A stretch of 64,000 nt of DNA from Ligula intestinalis (GCA_036362985.1 JAYGXS010000010.1:2782771-2846770), one strand, 5' to 3'. Shown: positions 10,733 to 23,110, numbered from the stretch's first letter. Numbers and translations: made by a program. Notes: generated by a model not told the origin, from the letters alone.

Positions 10733-12112
10733 AGGCTCAGAAAGACCTGGGGGTGTGGTTCACGCCCTCACTGAAGCCATCACTCCACGTCCTGAAAGTG
10801 GCTAAATCCGCAATGTCGAGCTTGTATCTAATCAAGCGAGCCTTTGCTAAGTTTGACAAAGCTGTATTTGGCAAGGTATTCGGCACGTTCGTGCGACCTG
10901 AACTGGAATTTGCCATCCAAGCCTGGAGACATTGGACAGCCAAAGACAAAAAAAACCTCGAAAGGGTACAAAGACGCGCAACAAAATTAGTACGAGGACA
11001 ACGGAACCTCCCTTATGAGACCCGATTGGTAAATCTTGACTTGTTTCCTCTGGATTACAGGCAGATACGTGGGGACCTAATCCAGGCATTTCGCATGTTG
11101 CGTGGTCAGGATTGCTGCCTCCAAAAAAATGACTTCTTTGAGCGGGTCACCACCTCTAGGCTGCGAGGACACCCCCTCAAATTACGTGTGACTGGGGCAA
11201 GACTTGACCCAAGAAAATTCTTTTTCTCTAAGAGGGTAATCCAGGCATGGAATGCTCTTCCTGCGGATAGTGTCATGTCCCCTTCCGTGGATGTCTTTAA
11301 GGCAAACCTAGACCGATATAATGAGTATCGTCACGATTAAGTACTCCAAATCCAATCACTGAACTATTCCGATTCTAAAAATTGAAGCGCTCTACATCGA
11401 AAACCTGAAATTCTAGAAATGCTATAAATATATACTAATAGTAATTTGTAAGTAGTATTATTATTATTAGTAATTAACAAAATGAGTCTCTGCCATTATC
11501 TACCTATGTTGTCTCTACTCACTATGCGATCTGCGCCGATCGTGTCTGAGGACGCACCTATCGCACATATGGTCCTAGGCTATGCGGCCCTGTCACACCC
11601 TTTCTCGTATCGACCGACTGCTGACAACGTGGTAGGTTCCTCGGCTCTTGACACAGCAAAGGCGTATCATGGTCGCATCTCCGTACTTCGGGACGTTCTC
11701 GTGACTCCGAGGTCTCCTCCTCGTATGGTCCTTCGGGTGTAGATATTACTCGTCATGGACGCCATGGCTACCGTCAACATTCACAGAAGCATCATGCCCC
11801 TATTATTCACATGCTTCCCCACGAGCGACAGTTTTTCTCCTAAAAACCAAAAATGACATTCCATTTTGACTTATGAGCCAGCCTTAGGAGTTTTTTCACT
11901 GTCTGCTATTCTTCCTCAGTTACACTGCTGGCTCGTGTAATCTGAGTGTGAGTTTTTTACTTGAAACAAGCGAGTAGTCGTTTGAAATTGTGTCAACGAC
12001 TTCTTTAGAATGTTCGGCTTTGCCGATGCATTTCTTAAATCCTATGTACCAAGAAGGAGTTCAAAGGCGTTTGCCTATATTTCCTTTAATAAATTTGACT
12101 TGACTTGACTTG
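10733..12112 (+). mobile_element. 5'-truncated CR1-like non-LTR retrotransposon
   Basis: This is a 1380 bp insertion: the end of a reverse transcriptase ORF (10735-11340), a roughly 770 bp 3' untranslated region, and a short (TTGAC)n tail at 12094-12112 ending exactly at the right target duplication. Terminal microsatellite-like repeats and 5' truncation are known traits of CR1-group elements. The surrounding sequence (10690-10732 plus 12113-12150) is contiguous in the inverted paralogue at 46580-46660, proving both borders. The intact open frame and crisp duplications suggest it is younger than most repeats here. Confidence 0.85.
10735..11340 (+). CDS. Reverse transcriptase C-terminal part of the CR1-like element (5'-truncated, frame open)
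   Basis: The frame is open from the truncation point to a TAA at 11338-11340, about 201 codons. It opens with AQKDLGVWFTPSLKPS, the segment that follows the RT palm/thumb in CR1/Jockey-like proteins (xKDLGVxxxxxLxxxxH). It continues with the conserved 'xRPxLExAxQAW' block, KNLERVQRRATKLVRG, Y-RLxxLxLxPLxYRxxRGDLI, and the closing FFSxRVIxxWNxLP. There is no start codon of its own and no catalytic core, so it cannot encode an active enzyme; the apparent start at 10753 is GTG. Strand and family are well supported; the exact clade is not. Confidence 0.85.
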   Translation, partial: AQKDLGVWFTPSLKPSLHVLKVAKSAMSSLYLIKRAFAKFDKAVFGKVFGTFVRPELEFAIQAWRHWTAKDKKNLERVQRRATKLVRGQRNLPYETRLVNLDLFPLDYRQIRGDLIQAFRMLRGQDCCLQKNDFFERVTTSRLRGHPLKLRVTGARLDPRKFFFSKRVIQAWNALPADSVMSPSVDVFKANLDRYNEYRHD

Positions 12113-12119
12113 AGGATTG
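12113..12119 (+). repeat. Right target-site duplication (AGGATTG)
   Basis: A perfect repeat of 10726-10732, directly after the (TTGAC)n tail. Confidence 0.85.
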
Positions 12120-12984
12120 GTTTATTTGACGAAGGCTCGTGAAGGTGAACAATAAATCAACTAAAGCACAAGGTCTGATAGTGTATGCTGATGATACAAC
12201 TGATGATCATTTGGAATTAAACACCAATGATTGCTTGGAAGGTAAAGTAGTTGACAGTGAAACGAATTCTGGTCAATTTTTGTAACCCGTTTCCTCTGTA
12301 ATTGGGTTACTCTCGAAAACAACCGGTGATTTTCGACGAAGAGTGATGTCACAATATATATCACCGTGAAATACAAACGCAATTCAAAATGATAATCTCT
12401 CGCGTGCTGTAAGGTAAGAAGGGTGAAAATACTTAGGCCTAGACTAAACTGCAGTGTGACATTGTGAAACATGTTTCTTGAGCAACATGTTATAGTGGAA
12501 AGTTACACACATTTCATTATGATAATAATCGCATGACCACAATGGCTTGAGGATCGAAAACCATCAAATATTTAGAATCAAATGGATGGTGCAATTAATC
12601 ACTGTTTGGAATGAAACTTTACCGATTATTAGGCAGGTTAACTTTTTTGACGTTAACTGACTATCTTTTTAGGTAACCACACTGTTGTATAAATTCACAT
12701 ATCATGAATTGCACTGCTATCAACATTGCCGAACGATGTGTCTAACTTCCAGAGGCCAACTGAGCCCACTATTGAGATCATCGCTCCATTCACACAGTAG
12801 AAATCCCTGTGTGCATACTACTTAATCAATCGGTATGCGAAATTAGAGATATTGCACTGTACTATGGAGAAATTCCATTCCTGGCCAAATGTCCACATGA
12901 AGCGGTTGTCCACATTAACCCTGTCCACATTAACCGGACTCCACTGTAGTTCTCAAAATTTCCACTAGGTAATTTAGAACAGTA
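12120..12984. repeat. 5' flank of the gene unit (copy A)
   Basis: This is the continuation of the sequence upstream of the pseudogene at 9774-10620 after the CR1-like insertion. It is the inverted equivalent of 45700-46600 and is partly direct with 26580-27040 (shared 'aaacatgtttcttgagcaaca'). No gene is seen. Confidence 0.6.
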
Positions 12985-13026
12985 TTTGGTGAATGAACAC
13001 CCTCGGTAAATTCTCCTCAGGCCATT
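12983..13026 (-). ncRNA. Degenerate hammerhead ribozyme motif of F2
   Basis: On minus, box 1 is CTGAGGA (13014-13020) and box 2 is GAGG instead of GAAA (13001-13004). A helix III follows that still pairs through a T-A pair where the copy at 38309-38350 has C-G (13000-12991). Helix I keeps only about three pairs. The second-box change at a core adenine makes it probably inactive. Confidence 0.5.
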
Positions 13027-13505
13027 CATTGAAATGGGAGGTTTAAACAATAAATCAATAAATCGATCAATAAATCAATCAATAAATCGATCGTTTTTCC
13101 TTATAAGCGTGAGCCAATCAAAGCGCGGAATGATACAGGTAAGTACGTAAACTTGGGCCATGCAATGTTTGTGGCTTGCAGGAGGTTCTCTTGCGCGCAC
13201 AAAACCGGCTTCCTCAACCGCATCGCGATTGGTTCTGCTGTTATTTGCAAACTTTGTCCCAGGGTCTTTGGGCACTCTGGCGGGACCATGTTAATTAAAG
13301 GCTTCACTGGGGTCCAAATGATATCCGGAGTCAACCATGTATATAAGGAAAGAACTGTTGATGCTTTTGGTTTCACCTTTGGCTAGGCATGCTGGGAGGT
13401 GTTCCCGTATTCTTTTGGATAAGTGCCAACTCATGCGACCGATATGACCTTCTACACAAGAGCAAGTAAATGAGTGCTGTTCTGGATATATGTAAACTTT
13501 AATTT
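12985..13505 (-). pseudogene. F2 Penelope-like element, GIY-YIG fragment
   Basis: Minus-strand frames give FTCSCVEGHIGRMSWHLSKR, equivalent to the CxCGAxYIGRTxRxLxxR entry of a GIY-YIG nuclease with the YIG Tyr replaced by His. IREHLPACLAKGETKSIxSS and VDSGYHLDPSEAF follow. After a frameshift come CPKTLGQSLQITAEPIAMRLR and VLCAQENLLQATNIAWP, the domain's usual C-terminal block. The 5' part of the element (RT) is missing. A degenerate hammerhead motif lies at 12983-13026. Sister copies are at 29226-30457, 30462-30935 and 37206-38354. Confidence 0.8.
13046..13095. repeat. Short tandem repeat (AATCAATAAATCGATC-like)
   Basis: Iterations of 'aataaatcaatcaataaatcgatc' type lie between the F2 GIY-YIG frame and its ribozyme relic. 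Confidence 0.8.
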
Positions 13506-13699
13506 GCCTCTGAGAAAAACACGCGAAAAAGCCATCCTTCTGTATTACGGGAACGGAGGTTTTTGTGGTTATATGGGTGGTGCATGCCTGTGGAAAGCAG
13601 AAATAATAAAAATTTGGAAAAGTTATTGAAACAAGCAAATTTTTGCTCGCGAGATTTAAACCGAGAAACACAACCAGAAGCAAACAAGAAGTCAAATCC

Positions 13700-14849
13700 A
13701 TGTCGAAAATATGCCATTAAAGGTAGACATTTTTCCCTATGTTTTTAAACTCAAAATAGCTACAGCACTACTGAACAGTTTTTCTTTTCGTTGAGGTGAC
13801 AAGATATGGCTAATGACGATTAGGTAGTTTTCTATATTGGACGACCTACATATTTTATTAAATGGAACCTTTTTCCTAACGCCTATCCTAAATTTAACGC
13901 TTACTTTAACCGTAGGGCACACGTCTGGAGCTAAGCGTGTACAAAATTGCGCTACCAATAATACCCCTTTTCAAAATGATGATATGCTATTTGCATGAGG
14001 AGTCGTTCTTTTGTTGGTTTCGAATATGTCCTTGTAAGCAGCCTTACTGGCTTGGGGGGGGCATACTAAGAATTCCGTTTTAAAACAATGCATGCCTACT
14101 GTTAAGAAGTAAGTAGGCAATTACGCTAAACGTACGATGATCTGTATAGTAAATTGAGCAACCTCCGAAAAAGGATTAATAGGACGCAGAAATACCTCCA
14201 TTGCTACCCCTGGTAAATTTATTAATACGACTTATTTCTTTTGGAATTCGTGTAGGTGAGAAAGTAGTGGGTGTGAGACATGAACTAAACGACAAGGGAA
14301 TTGATGGAGTGGGGATAGATTCAATGGTAAATTGGCTGGCAGAGAAGGGGTTTGGCCACCACGTCGGTGGACGGGACATTGAGTAAGGGAGAACATGGCC
14401 ACATCCCCACCACTTCAGGGTTAATATTCGAAATCTGTTAGGTCCTTTACTGGTTTTGACCCGGAGAGTACTCATTATGCCCGCGATGGATTCCTCTTTC
14501 TAACTGAATAGCTTCGAACCCTCAGTAGCTAACTTCGGCACAATGGCCATTTCGGACGCGATACGTTATTTTTCTTACTCTCACAAACTTTCTATCACAT
14601 GCAAATAAGTCGGAAAATGCTAATCAACGTTTTCAATGTCTGTTGGATTTTGTCGTTTCTTCTTCATTACGGTCTCATATAATTTGCGTTTATCGATAAA
14701 CAAAGGTTTGATTAATAAGTTAACAACTTCTCAAGTATATTCATTAGCTGTGAGAATTTGTGGTTTATGCGTTAACATGATTAACGTTACCACTCTTCAA
14801 TGTACTATAGTAAGAAGCCACATATAACTGTATACGATGCACTTCCTTC
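13700..14849. other. Unassigned stretch
   Basis: No recognisable gene, element boundary or RNA. Short open frames at 14176-14475 and 14201-14386 overlap on opposite strands and lack family features. Confidence 0.5.
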
Positions 14850-16830
14850 TTTCAGTTAACAACCGTGAATAACGAGGTTTCGCTTCACCTGTGCCATTGT
14901 CTCACAGATTGCTTCGTTAGCAACACTGTTATGGCCACTCAGGTGATAAAACCTAAAAAGCTATTCGTAGGCAGGCACCCAAATGATAATAGGCTTATTG
15001 TGGGCTGCCGTTTGCGGTAGTCTGCGCCAATCCGCCGTTGTTTCTACCATTTACTTTGAACAATTTGACATACGGCATCTAAGCCAGCATACCGACTAAT
15101 CCACGTGCCATATCATTCCATGGTCCGGAGAAATGAATATTCTCCATTTCGTGAGCAAAATCCGAAGATGTCAGCTGCGTTACTTTTTTGTAAAGTAGCC
15201 AGCCGGGATTCTACAGTATGTGGATCATCACAGGCTAGAACTGGGCAGACTGACATTTTGACATACAGAACAACGACAAAAAATACAAGAGGTCAGTAAA
15301 ACAAAATGTTTAGTCAGTTAAGCCTGTGCCGAGAACTAGATGTAGAAGCAATTTGTACTGAAAATGTACCCTGCCTAACTTAATTCATCCAATCAGTATT
15401 GTCTGCAAACTCAGCGTGGTCAAACCGTCTGGGGCTTTATTAAAAAACCCAGTACTTGCCGTAGGCTATAAGTCTGCGCGTCCAAATTCAAGGTAAGCCG
15501 ATTGGAAAAAACGGAGTTGGGGTGTAGGAGAATTCGCCAAGTATGGCACATTTAGATAGCTTTGAAAAATTACACATCTGACTTGTTTCTCAAGACCCAT
15601 TCTGCAATATTTCGCACTAAAGTTTATTCCAAAGCCAATAAGTTCCACTCACTTTAATTGAGATAACAGGAAAGAAGCAAGTTGAAAAAAACGTTAGTTT
15701 TTGAAATAACTAACAACATCACGTTCTATTCCCTCTCCCATATCCAGTGTTTCGTCGAGGTCAATCGATTTTTTGATGTACGTTGTTCTGCAAATCGGTT
15801 TGACATAGACTAAACGTCTGGATTGCGATACGCACAAAACAAAGTCCTCCATAATGAAGGGGTGCTATACAGACTGGCAAGGGACCTAAGGTAGTGGACG
15901 TCAGAAGGGTTCAATAAAGTCAGCATATGGTCGTATGTCCGCATGGTTTGACGGTCATATTTGCCAAAGTGCCCCCCTTTTTATTTTCAAATGTTCTCTA
16001 ACGTTATACATATTATTGAATTATTTTACAGGATGTGAGGATGTTGGGCGTTGCTTTTGGCGAAATGGGGTGAATTCTCATATCGAGTGAATTTCCTCGG
16101 CATTAAGGACCTCAGAGCCATACTTATTATACAGATGCATTGTTCTGTGGGAGAACCATAAAATGAGTGTGGGAAGTTTAAATAATGTAGCTTCCTCAAA
16201 ATAAGAAGTCTTTTTGACAAAAATGCTCTAACAGAGTTTTGAGCGCATTCTATTGTATGACATCAATTTTGAGATGGGTGTAACCAAACTGGTCATATGA
16301 TATTGAGAATATCTAGGTCAAAGCAAATAAGCATATCAACATATAATAAAACCTCTAATTCAGTAATCTATCGAAGGTGTGGTGAGTAAAAATTCTGAGA
16401 TCAACACATAAATTAACATCACATTTATTGCACTTCGGATGACTCAATAGTAAGCAATCGCATTAGAAATCATTTAAGATGTATTAACTTGCCAATACAA
16501 GCGAATATCCGTGTACCAGGAAGCAATTGAGAAGAAGAAGAAGACTCGATTTATTCTTCTTCTTCTCAGATGTATTAAATGTTGAACGAAGTCTTGCACT
16601 TTGAAGCGCAGTGCTTTTGGCTATTTCATCTTTTGTTTTGTCAAATTGAGTTTTGTAGATGCAAATCGAAGGACACCCACGCTGTGGTACTCGATGTTTT
16701 AACTGTTTTCTAGTCATCAAGTATTACATATAATCAAGGATGATCTAACATAAAGACGACATCCAGAACCCTGATCTTTAGTGTGCACTTCTCACTTTAC
16801 CTTAAAGGTATCCATAACGAGTTTCAACTC
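14850..16830 (-). repeat. Inverted partial copy of the composite repeat (matches about 3000-4930)
   Basis: The reverse complement follows copy A in order: 14870-15010 matches 4830-4930, 15700-15960 matches 3960-4100, and 16370-16800 matches 3020-3340. It is interrupted by an 80 bp insertion at 16488-16567. No gene is seen. Confidence 0.6.
16488..16567. mobile_element. 80 bp insertion with 11 bp target duplication
   Basis: AGATGTATTAA occurs at 16477-16487 and again at 16568-16578, while the uninterrupted paralogues near 3225 and 20790 carry one copy. The insert resembles the F1 segment at 62935-62985 ('accaggaagcaattgagaagaag') and ends in a GAAGAAG...CTTCTTC inverted repeat with a 12-base spacer. 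Confidence 0.7.
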
Positions 16831-17092
16831 GTAAATAAGGAAGTCAGCCCAAGGTGCGGTAATGCACATAAGCTGGCTACCAAAATGGATGACGCTTTTT
16901 CACAAGTGGTGGGCCACACCTACGAGACAGGTCACGAGTTGAATATCACCGCTGCGAACATAATCACCCACGCAGGCAGCAAGATATACCGCTATTTTGG
17001 TCTCCGCAGGCATGTTTGCAAGGCCGACACTGTTAATTGTTGAATTCCCTCCCATTCCCCGTCTCCTATATCTGCAGCTTGCTTGATGTGTT
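16783..17092 (+). pseudogene. F1 Penelope-like element, end of GIY-YIG domain
   Basis: The frame from 16783 to 17040 reads GIHNEFQLVNKEVSPRCG and then AFSQVVGHTYETGHELNITAANIITHAGSKI. This is the C-terminal helix/strand block of PLE GIY-YIG nucleases (AxxxHxxxTGHxFxxxxAxILxHxxxR). It ends at TGA (17041). Related decayed copies on minus are 33240-33430, 48395-48560 and 60118-60240. The hammerhead motif starts about 50 bases after the stop. Confidence 0.7.
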
Positions 17093-17139
17093 GGATTTGC
17101 CTCTGATGATGGGGCTCCGAAAGCTCAGGATAGTAATCC
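17093..17139 (+). ncRNA. Hammerhead ribozyme motif of F1 (core complete)
   Basis: All invariant core elements are present. CTGATGA is at 17103-17109 and GAAA at 17119-17122. The minimal helix III is formed by AG (17122-17123) and CT (17124-17125) with no loop, and cytosine 17126 is at the cleavage position. Helix I has an inner CCT/AGG part (17100-17102 with 17127-17129) and an outer GGATT/AATCC part (17093-17097 with 17135-17139), separated by an internal loop. Helix II is short (GGG/TCC at 17111-17113 and 17116-17118, one G-T pair) and is offset by one T. PLEs are known to carry hammerheads with very short helix III, thought to act as dimers. Confidence 0.75.
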
Positions 17140-17824
17140 AACTGATTCGGGTCTCAAATATCCCTCGTGTTGATTCCTGCAAATATCTCAAAGGCGAAGG
17201 CTATCATTCGTTCGCAGATAATATTTGTTATTGTGTACAGATGATAACATTTGCTTTTAATTTATACGAGTTTTAATTGGTCAGCTGTGATGATTCCTCG
17301 ACAAATCAAGCCCTGCATGACATTCCCAAGGAATGATAGTGAAATAAAAGCTCAGCCAAACGCCCAGATGTTGCATAACCTAGCCACATTAATATGGATG
17401 AAACACGTGTCTGGTGTATATATTCAAGGAGTTGTCTTCATCAAATGCTGCAGTTGCCTAAATCAAAGCATATGCTACTAAATTACAGCTATCGTACGTC
17501 TGAAGACATTTTCAGGCTACCTTCGAATTGGGCAAACATTTCATTTTAATCGAGTATGTGTCCACACAAGATAGAGGAAGAGTATCTCTAACCATTACTG
17601 ATGCTAATTTAGCTCAACGTATTCCACCCCCACTGAATTGTCGAAACAAACACAAATTAACTGCCACAACCATTGTAGATTTTTTTCAAAACCAATCGAA
17701 TTATTAGGCCCTACTAACATGTTTCTTTTTGCTACGCCACACCTGTGTAGCTTGCCGTATGTGTTTTCTAAATCAACTCACGCCAGTCCCTAATGACGTC
17801 GATCAATTGTTAAATTAAGTAAAG
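17140..17824. repeat. Sequence 3' of the F1 copy; no gene seen
   Basis: The first about 70 bases are collinear with the minus strand below 60060. The remainder is unassigned. The open frame 17251-17481 has no recognisable feature. Confidence 0.4.
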
Positions 17825-18220
17825 CCACCACATGCAGTCTCAATGGATAAGCAGACGTGTACATAAGTTGATTCTGACACACTGCATTAACGCTGAGTAA
17901 TTGAAGTGTTATGTGTCTTATATAAATAGCAGACGACGAGTGAACTGTTTTGGAATATGAAGGGGCCACTTTGGCAAAAACAGCCGTCAAAACATGCAAC
18001 TATACGCCCATGCCGGCAAATATGCGTACTCTTCAAAATCTCGCTGTGATTCATCGTCTTGCGTGGAACACACTAGAGGTTGACACTGGGTCAACCTAAC
18101 TGAAGGAAAAAGTGCCATCATTCGATCGGTTGACTTGGATGAACCACTAGTTATGGCATTGTGAATAGAAATTAATGCCCAACATTCCCACTTCCGTAAC
18201 CTTACAAAACTAAACACCTT
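17825..18220 (-). pseudogene. Gene-family relic, exon 2 region only (copy B)
   Basis: Collinear with 250-620 and the reverse of 58750-59080. Exon 3 is absent: similarity stops abruptly at about 17825. Frames are broken as in the other relics. Confidence 0.5.
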
Positions 18221-21200
18221 CCCGAAGAACTCACTCCCTGCTACGTCAACTGAGAATAGTCAAACAATTAACAGCTAGAATAAACTGTAGTACAAGACAT
18301 TGTATGGTGGGACCTGACCAATAAGTCAGAGTCGTAAATATCCCAAGCCATTTTGCTGTGCCATTTTTGGCAGACTCCGCTTCGCATCAGTATACTTTGA
18401 GTCAAGCGACCTTAATATTTGACACTAACCTTAAGCTTGTACTGTGCCCTACGAGGGCCACAGACGGCTTGATCACATTGAGTTAGCAAAAACCTCTGAC
18501 ATCTACTTCTTGACACCGGCCTTTACGACAAAACTGCTACTCTTTCTTACCTTTTGTGTCTCTTGTTGATGTCCTGTTTGCCTATGTCTTGCCAGGACTA
18601 ACCGATGATGACCTAAATACTGTGGTTTCTCGACTGGCTCGTTTGCTCACGAAGCTCACATCTTCAGAAATTGACCTGGAAAAAAATCATTCGCTTCTTC
18701 AAACGATGGAGTCCTGTGACATGTGTGTGAGTCAGCAGTTTGACTAAAGAGCCGTGTATGGATTTCTCAAGGGATTTTAGTGAAGACGAATGTTGGGTCG
18801 GAAACATGACAATAGGCGAAACAATTTTCTGCAGTTTTGGCTATTACCTATTCGGAAGTACAGTATAACACCTTAACCATGTATAATTCATATTACTCAT
18901 TGTTCTTCTTGTTTTAAGAATGGGCAGTAGCGTGTTTTATTCAATTGATGTTGACATTTCTTACACCAATATGTTCATAAACTTCTCGGTTCTTACATCA
19001 AGAATTCATGTTTCAACCATCCACCTATATCCTATCTAAGAAGTGCGTTTATTTTTATGAATTGAGGAGGAAGTTTCATAGATTCCACAACACTTTTATA
19101 AAGATATTGATCATACTGTACACAATTTAGGCAGTGCTTGTAAATTTACAGATTCCGTGCATTATAGATGAACACCTGACAGTCATAAAAAGCCCAGAAT
19201 TGGAAATCTGGTGGTCATTTTACAGAAAGTATATAATAAGAAGGAGATTTTTGGGTGCTAAGTTTAAAACTTATATCACGTGTCATACGCCATTATGTTG
19301 ACAATTGCGTTTGGAAATTTACAACCCCCACCGCCATGGAAGAACTCATGAAATTGCAGGGTATTCATGCCAAAACCTTATAGCCGTACGATCGTTTAAA
19401 ATTTCGTGGAGTTAGTGAAAGGAAAGTCCATTGCGAGTAACATGAGTTCACTACGGGTCAAAACCAGAAAGCACATTAAAGGTTGTAGTGACCACCGCTG
19501 ACGTGGCTACCATAGCCCACTTACTAGATGTTACGCCCTTAGAAATAACAGCAAAATTTCTTCTTTTATTTACCAATTTAGCATTTTGTCAAGCCTCACT
19601 GCCTCAAATCCCCTGCCGGTTAATTCATATTTCACCACCATCAATTTCTCACCTACAAGTATTCAAAGATTAAATTGGCTGTCTTTGTATTTCGCATTCG
19701 GTTGTAGCCGATCCTATTCCAAAGTTGCTTAGTAACCAGCGAATAATTGTTCCACCTTTACGATGGTAGGACGACCAAGATACCCTCCTATTTAGAGGAG
19801 CGTTAACCAACATATCTGTGAGCCAAAATTATCTTCTATAATCAGTAGCGGTGCAATTCGGGTCGAAGCAAGGTTAAACGTTATAGGACCCATCGATGAA
19901 GTGCTGAAATTCGTAAATTTCATCATTTTTATTTACCAAGTCAGAAGTCGCAGGAGTTTGCAGGCAGGCTGATTCATTATAGCTGCACTTTTATCTTATC
20001 TCCCCCTAGGTGCTGCTAGCTGACATTCGACTTGATTGTTTTCTTGGTCATCGTTTCCACACCAATCACACTTTTTTAGGCTCTCACCGGCGCAACAATA
20101 TAATTGACACATTTATATCCGTTCCTTGGCCGATTTTTCATAAAAAGTTATTTCATTACTATTGCAAAGCTTGCTACATGATCAGCGACCACAATTTATG
20201 CGAAGGGTTTCGTGAGCGATTTTACCAACGCATCCACTTTTAACGCTACCCTCTATCTATGTTTGCCACCCCTACCCACTTCTCTTCAATCATCCCAATC
20301 TCTTTAACAATAATATTTCCATATTATGCAGACGCTATAAGATGTACTTATCACCTGTAATTTCTTCCCTGCAGGTTACTGAGCGTAAATTGCGTCGTGA
20401 AAATGGCCTCAGTATAATAATGTCTGACTTGAGACCAGTCCTGAGTAAGATGACCAAATTTCGAACCGCATATTGTAAGCTTGATCAACATGTGCTGCAA
20501 ATTACTGCAGCTTAGGCTGTCTCTCTTACTTACGAGTTGAAACTCTGTACGGATACCTTTAATGTAAAGTGACAAGAGCAGACTAAAGATCAGGGCTCTG
20601 GATGTCGTCTTTATGTTAGATCATCCTTGATTATATTTAGTACTTGATGACTAGAAAACAGTTCTCACATCAAGCACCGGAGCATGGGTGTCTCTTGGTT
20701 CTCATCTACAAAATTCAATTTGACAAAACCAAAGATAAAAACGGCGAGAGCCCAGCCTGTAGCCAGTAACACTTCGTTCAACAGTTAATACATTTTAAGT
20801 GATTTCTAATGTGAAAACTCATTATTAGGTCGTCCGAGAATTGTCACTTCCCACACCTTCGATACATTACTAAAATAGACGTATATTACATATTGACATG
20901 TTTTTTGTTTGGCTCAAATATACTCATTAGTATATGACCAGTTTGGTTGCATCATTCTCAAAATTGATGTGGTAAAACATAATGCGCTCGAAAATCTTTA
21001 ACTGCATTTTTGGCAAAAATACGTCCTATTTCCTAAAAGCCATATGCTTTATACTCCCCTTATGCAGAACAATGCACTTTTATCAGCAGTTTGGTTCTAT
21101 CGTAGGAAACTCACTCCATATTAGAATTCCCCCATTTCACCAAAGGTAATGCCTAGTTCCCTAGATAAAATTAATTCAAATGGCCATTTTCCTAACCAAA

Positions 21201-22941
21201 AGGAATTTGCAGGGGTTAATCAACTGAGTGGATCAAAATAACGTGACAGCATTTGTCATGTCGAATAAGAAGACATCCTGAAATATAAGCAAGTTATACA
21301 TAAACACGTTGTAGAAGTTTTGGAGATAAAGTGAACCAATTTGGAGAAAACGACACTCAAACCATGTGAACGAACGCCCATCTGCTGACTTTATCGAACC
21401 TTACTGACATCCATATTCTTAGGCCCCTCGCCACACTGTATGGAACGTCTTCATTATGGAGGACATTGTTTTGTGCGTAGCAGACTCAACACATTGAGGC
21501 TGCGTCACACCAATTGTCGGAACAATTTACATCACAACATGGATTGACTTCGACTAAATATGGGACGGAAAATAGACTGATGCAACACTGGATATGGGAG
21601 AGATAATAGAACATTATGACGATGGTTAAAATTGTTAGAACATTCAAAAATAAATTCTTATTCAAATTGCTTATTTCCTGCTATTCCAATTAGTGTGAGG
21701 GCAAAATAGTGCAGAAACAAGTCAGATGTGTAGCTATCCCCAGCTTTTGTAACCACACCATAGTTGGACGATTCAGGTCTTCAGCAATTTTGTCTTAGTG
21801 CAGTCGGTTGATCTTGAATTTGGACGCCCAACCTAGTAAACTACAGCAACTACTGTGTTTGAAGGACGGACTGACAAGACAGATTTTGCAGAGCACACTA
21901 TGTGAGCGAATTCAGTTTGGCAGGGGACGTGCCAAATCCAAATTTCCTTCACATGTAGTTTTCGCCCATTCAGATTAAAAGGTTCGTTTTACTGACCTCT
22001 TGTGTCTCTTGTTGCTGTCCTGTATGTCAAAGTGCCTGTCTGCACAGGACTAACCTACGATCACCCAAATACTGCAGTATACCGACTGGCTAGTTCACGA
22101 AATAGTAACACAAGTAACACTTTCGGGTTTTTCCCACGAATGGGAGATACTCATTCCTCCAGACCATAGACTCCTGCGGCACGTTTATTGATCGGCATAT
22201 TGACTAAGATGCCGTACACAAAAGTAACAAAGAAACATACCGGAGAGGAAAGCGGATTCACGCGGGGTTCCACATACGGCAGCCAAGAATTAGCCTTAGT
22301 TCATTTGGGTGACTGCCTTCCAATAACCTCATAGGTGTTACTAGCTGTGTGCCTATGGACGTGTTGCAAACGAAACAATCTGTGAGACAATGGCACAGGT
22401 GAATCGAAACCTCATTTTTACGGTTGTAAGCTTAAAGGGCAAAACTGCATCATATGTAGTTATAGGCGTACATTTATGCCAGTAATTTGGGGTGATCTGA
22501 CATCATCAATACAATTGAATAAACCACATATTCTTAGAGATTATAAGTGTTATTAAGAAGTTTTTTATTTGTTACATATACATTGGGAGATTGATGATTG
22601 CATAACATATGAGGTAGTAATGAGGAGCAACAATCAAGATTAGCAGACACTGATGTGTTCATGGGCATGTATGGGTAAATTTTCAAGTGAAACTGAAGTT
22701 GTAGTATTAGGGGGAAAAACCATATCACGTGTGATAGTTCCATCAGGCTGGTGCGTGCCTGTGAGAGTTTCAAACTGCTCATCTTGAGAGAGTTAGATTG
22801 GCAGAGACCGCAGCTCACAACAATGTTATAGCATAACTACTTACAGGAACAGCCATCAGGGAGACGACTGAACTGAAAACGATCGCGTGGAGCAATTGCA
22901 AATCAAACTTTGGATTCACTGTTATTTGAACGTCTATTGCA
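18221..22941. repeat. Copy B of the large composite repeat
   Basis: Collinear with 626-5410. No intact gene is visible. A decayed F1 GIY-YIG tail lies on minus at 20400-20575 (GSKFGHLTQDWSQVRHYYTEAIF). At 22941 similarity jumps to the equivalent of 6706, so about 1.3 kb present in copy A is missing. Confidence 0.6.
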
Positions 22942-23110
22942 ACCAAAAGGAAAATAAATTTTCTGCATACCAGTTTCCAACGAGCAAGCAAAATTTGCTC
23001 AGGTGAGACCCTAAACGCAGAGCTTTCTTGCATCAAAACTGCCGTGGCCATCTCGCAAGCTTTATTCAGAAGTACACTTACTGCCAAAAGTTGACATTAT
23101 GCGAGTTCCA
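22942..23110 (+). pseudogene. F1 RT linker fragment (copy B)
   Basis: This matches 6706-6880 and 62810-62960 (SETLNAELSCIKTAV-type block). It lacks the palm because of the deletion ending at 22941, and is cut by PLE2 at about 23110. Confidence 0.6.
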
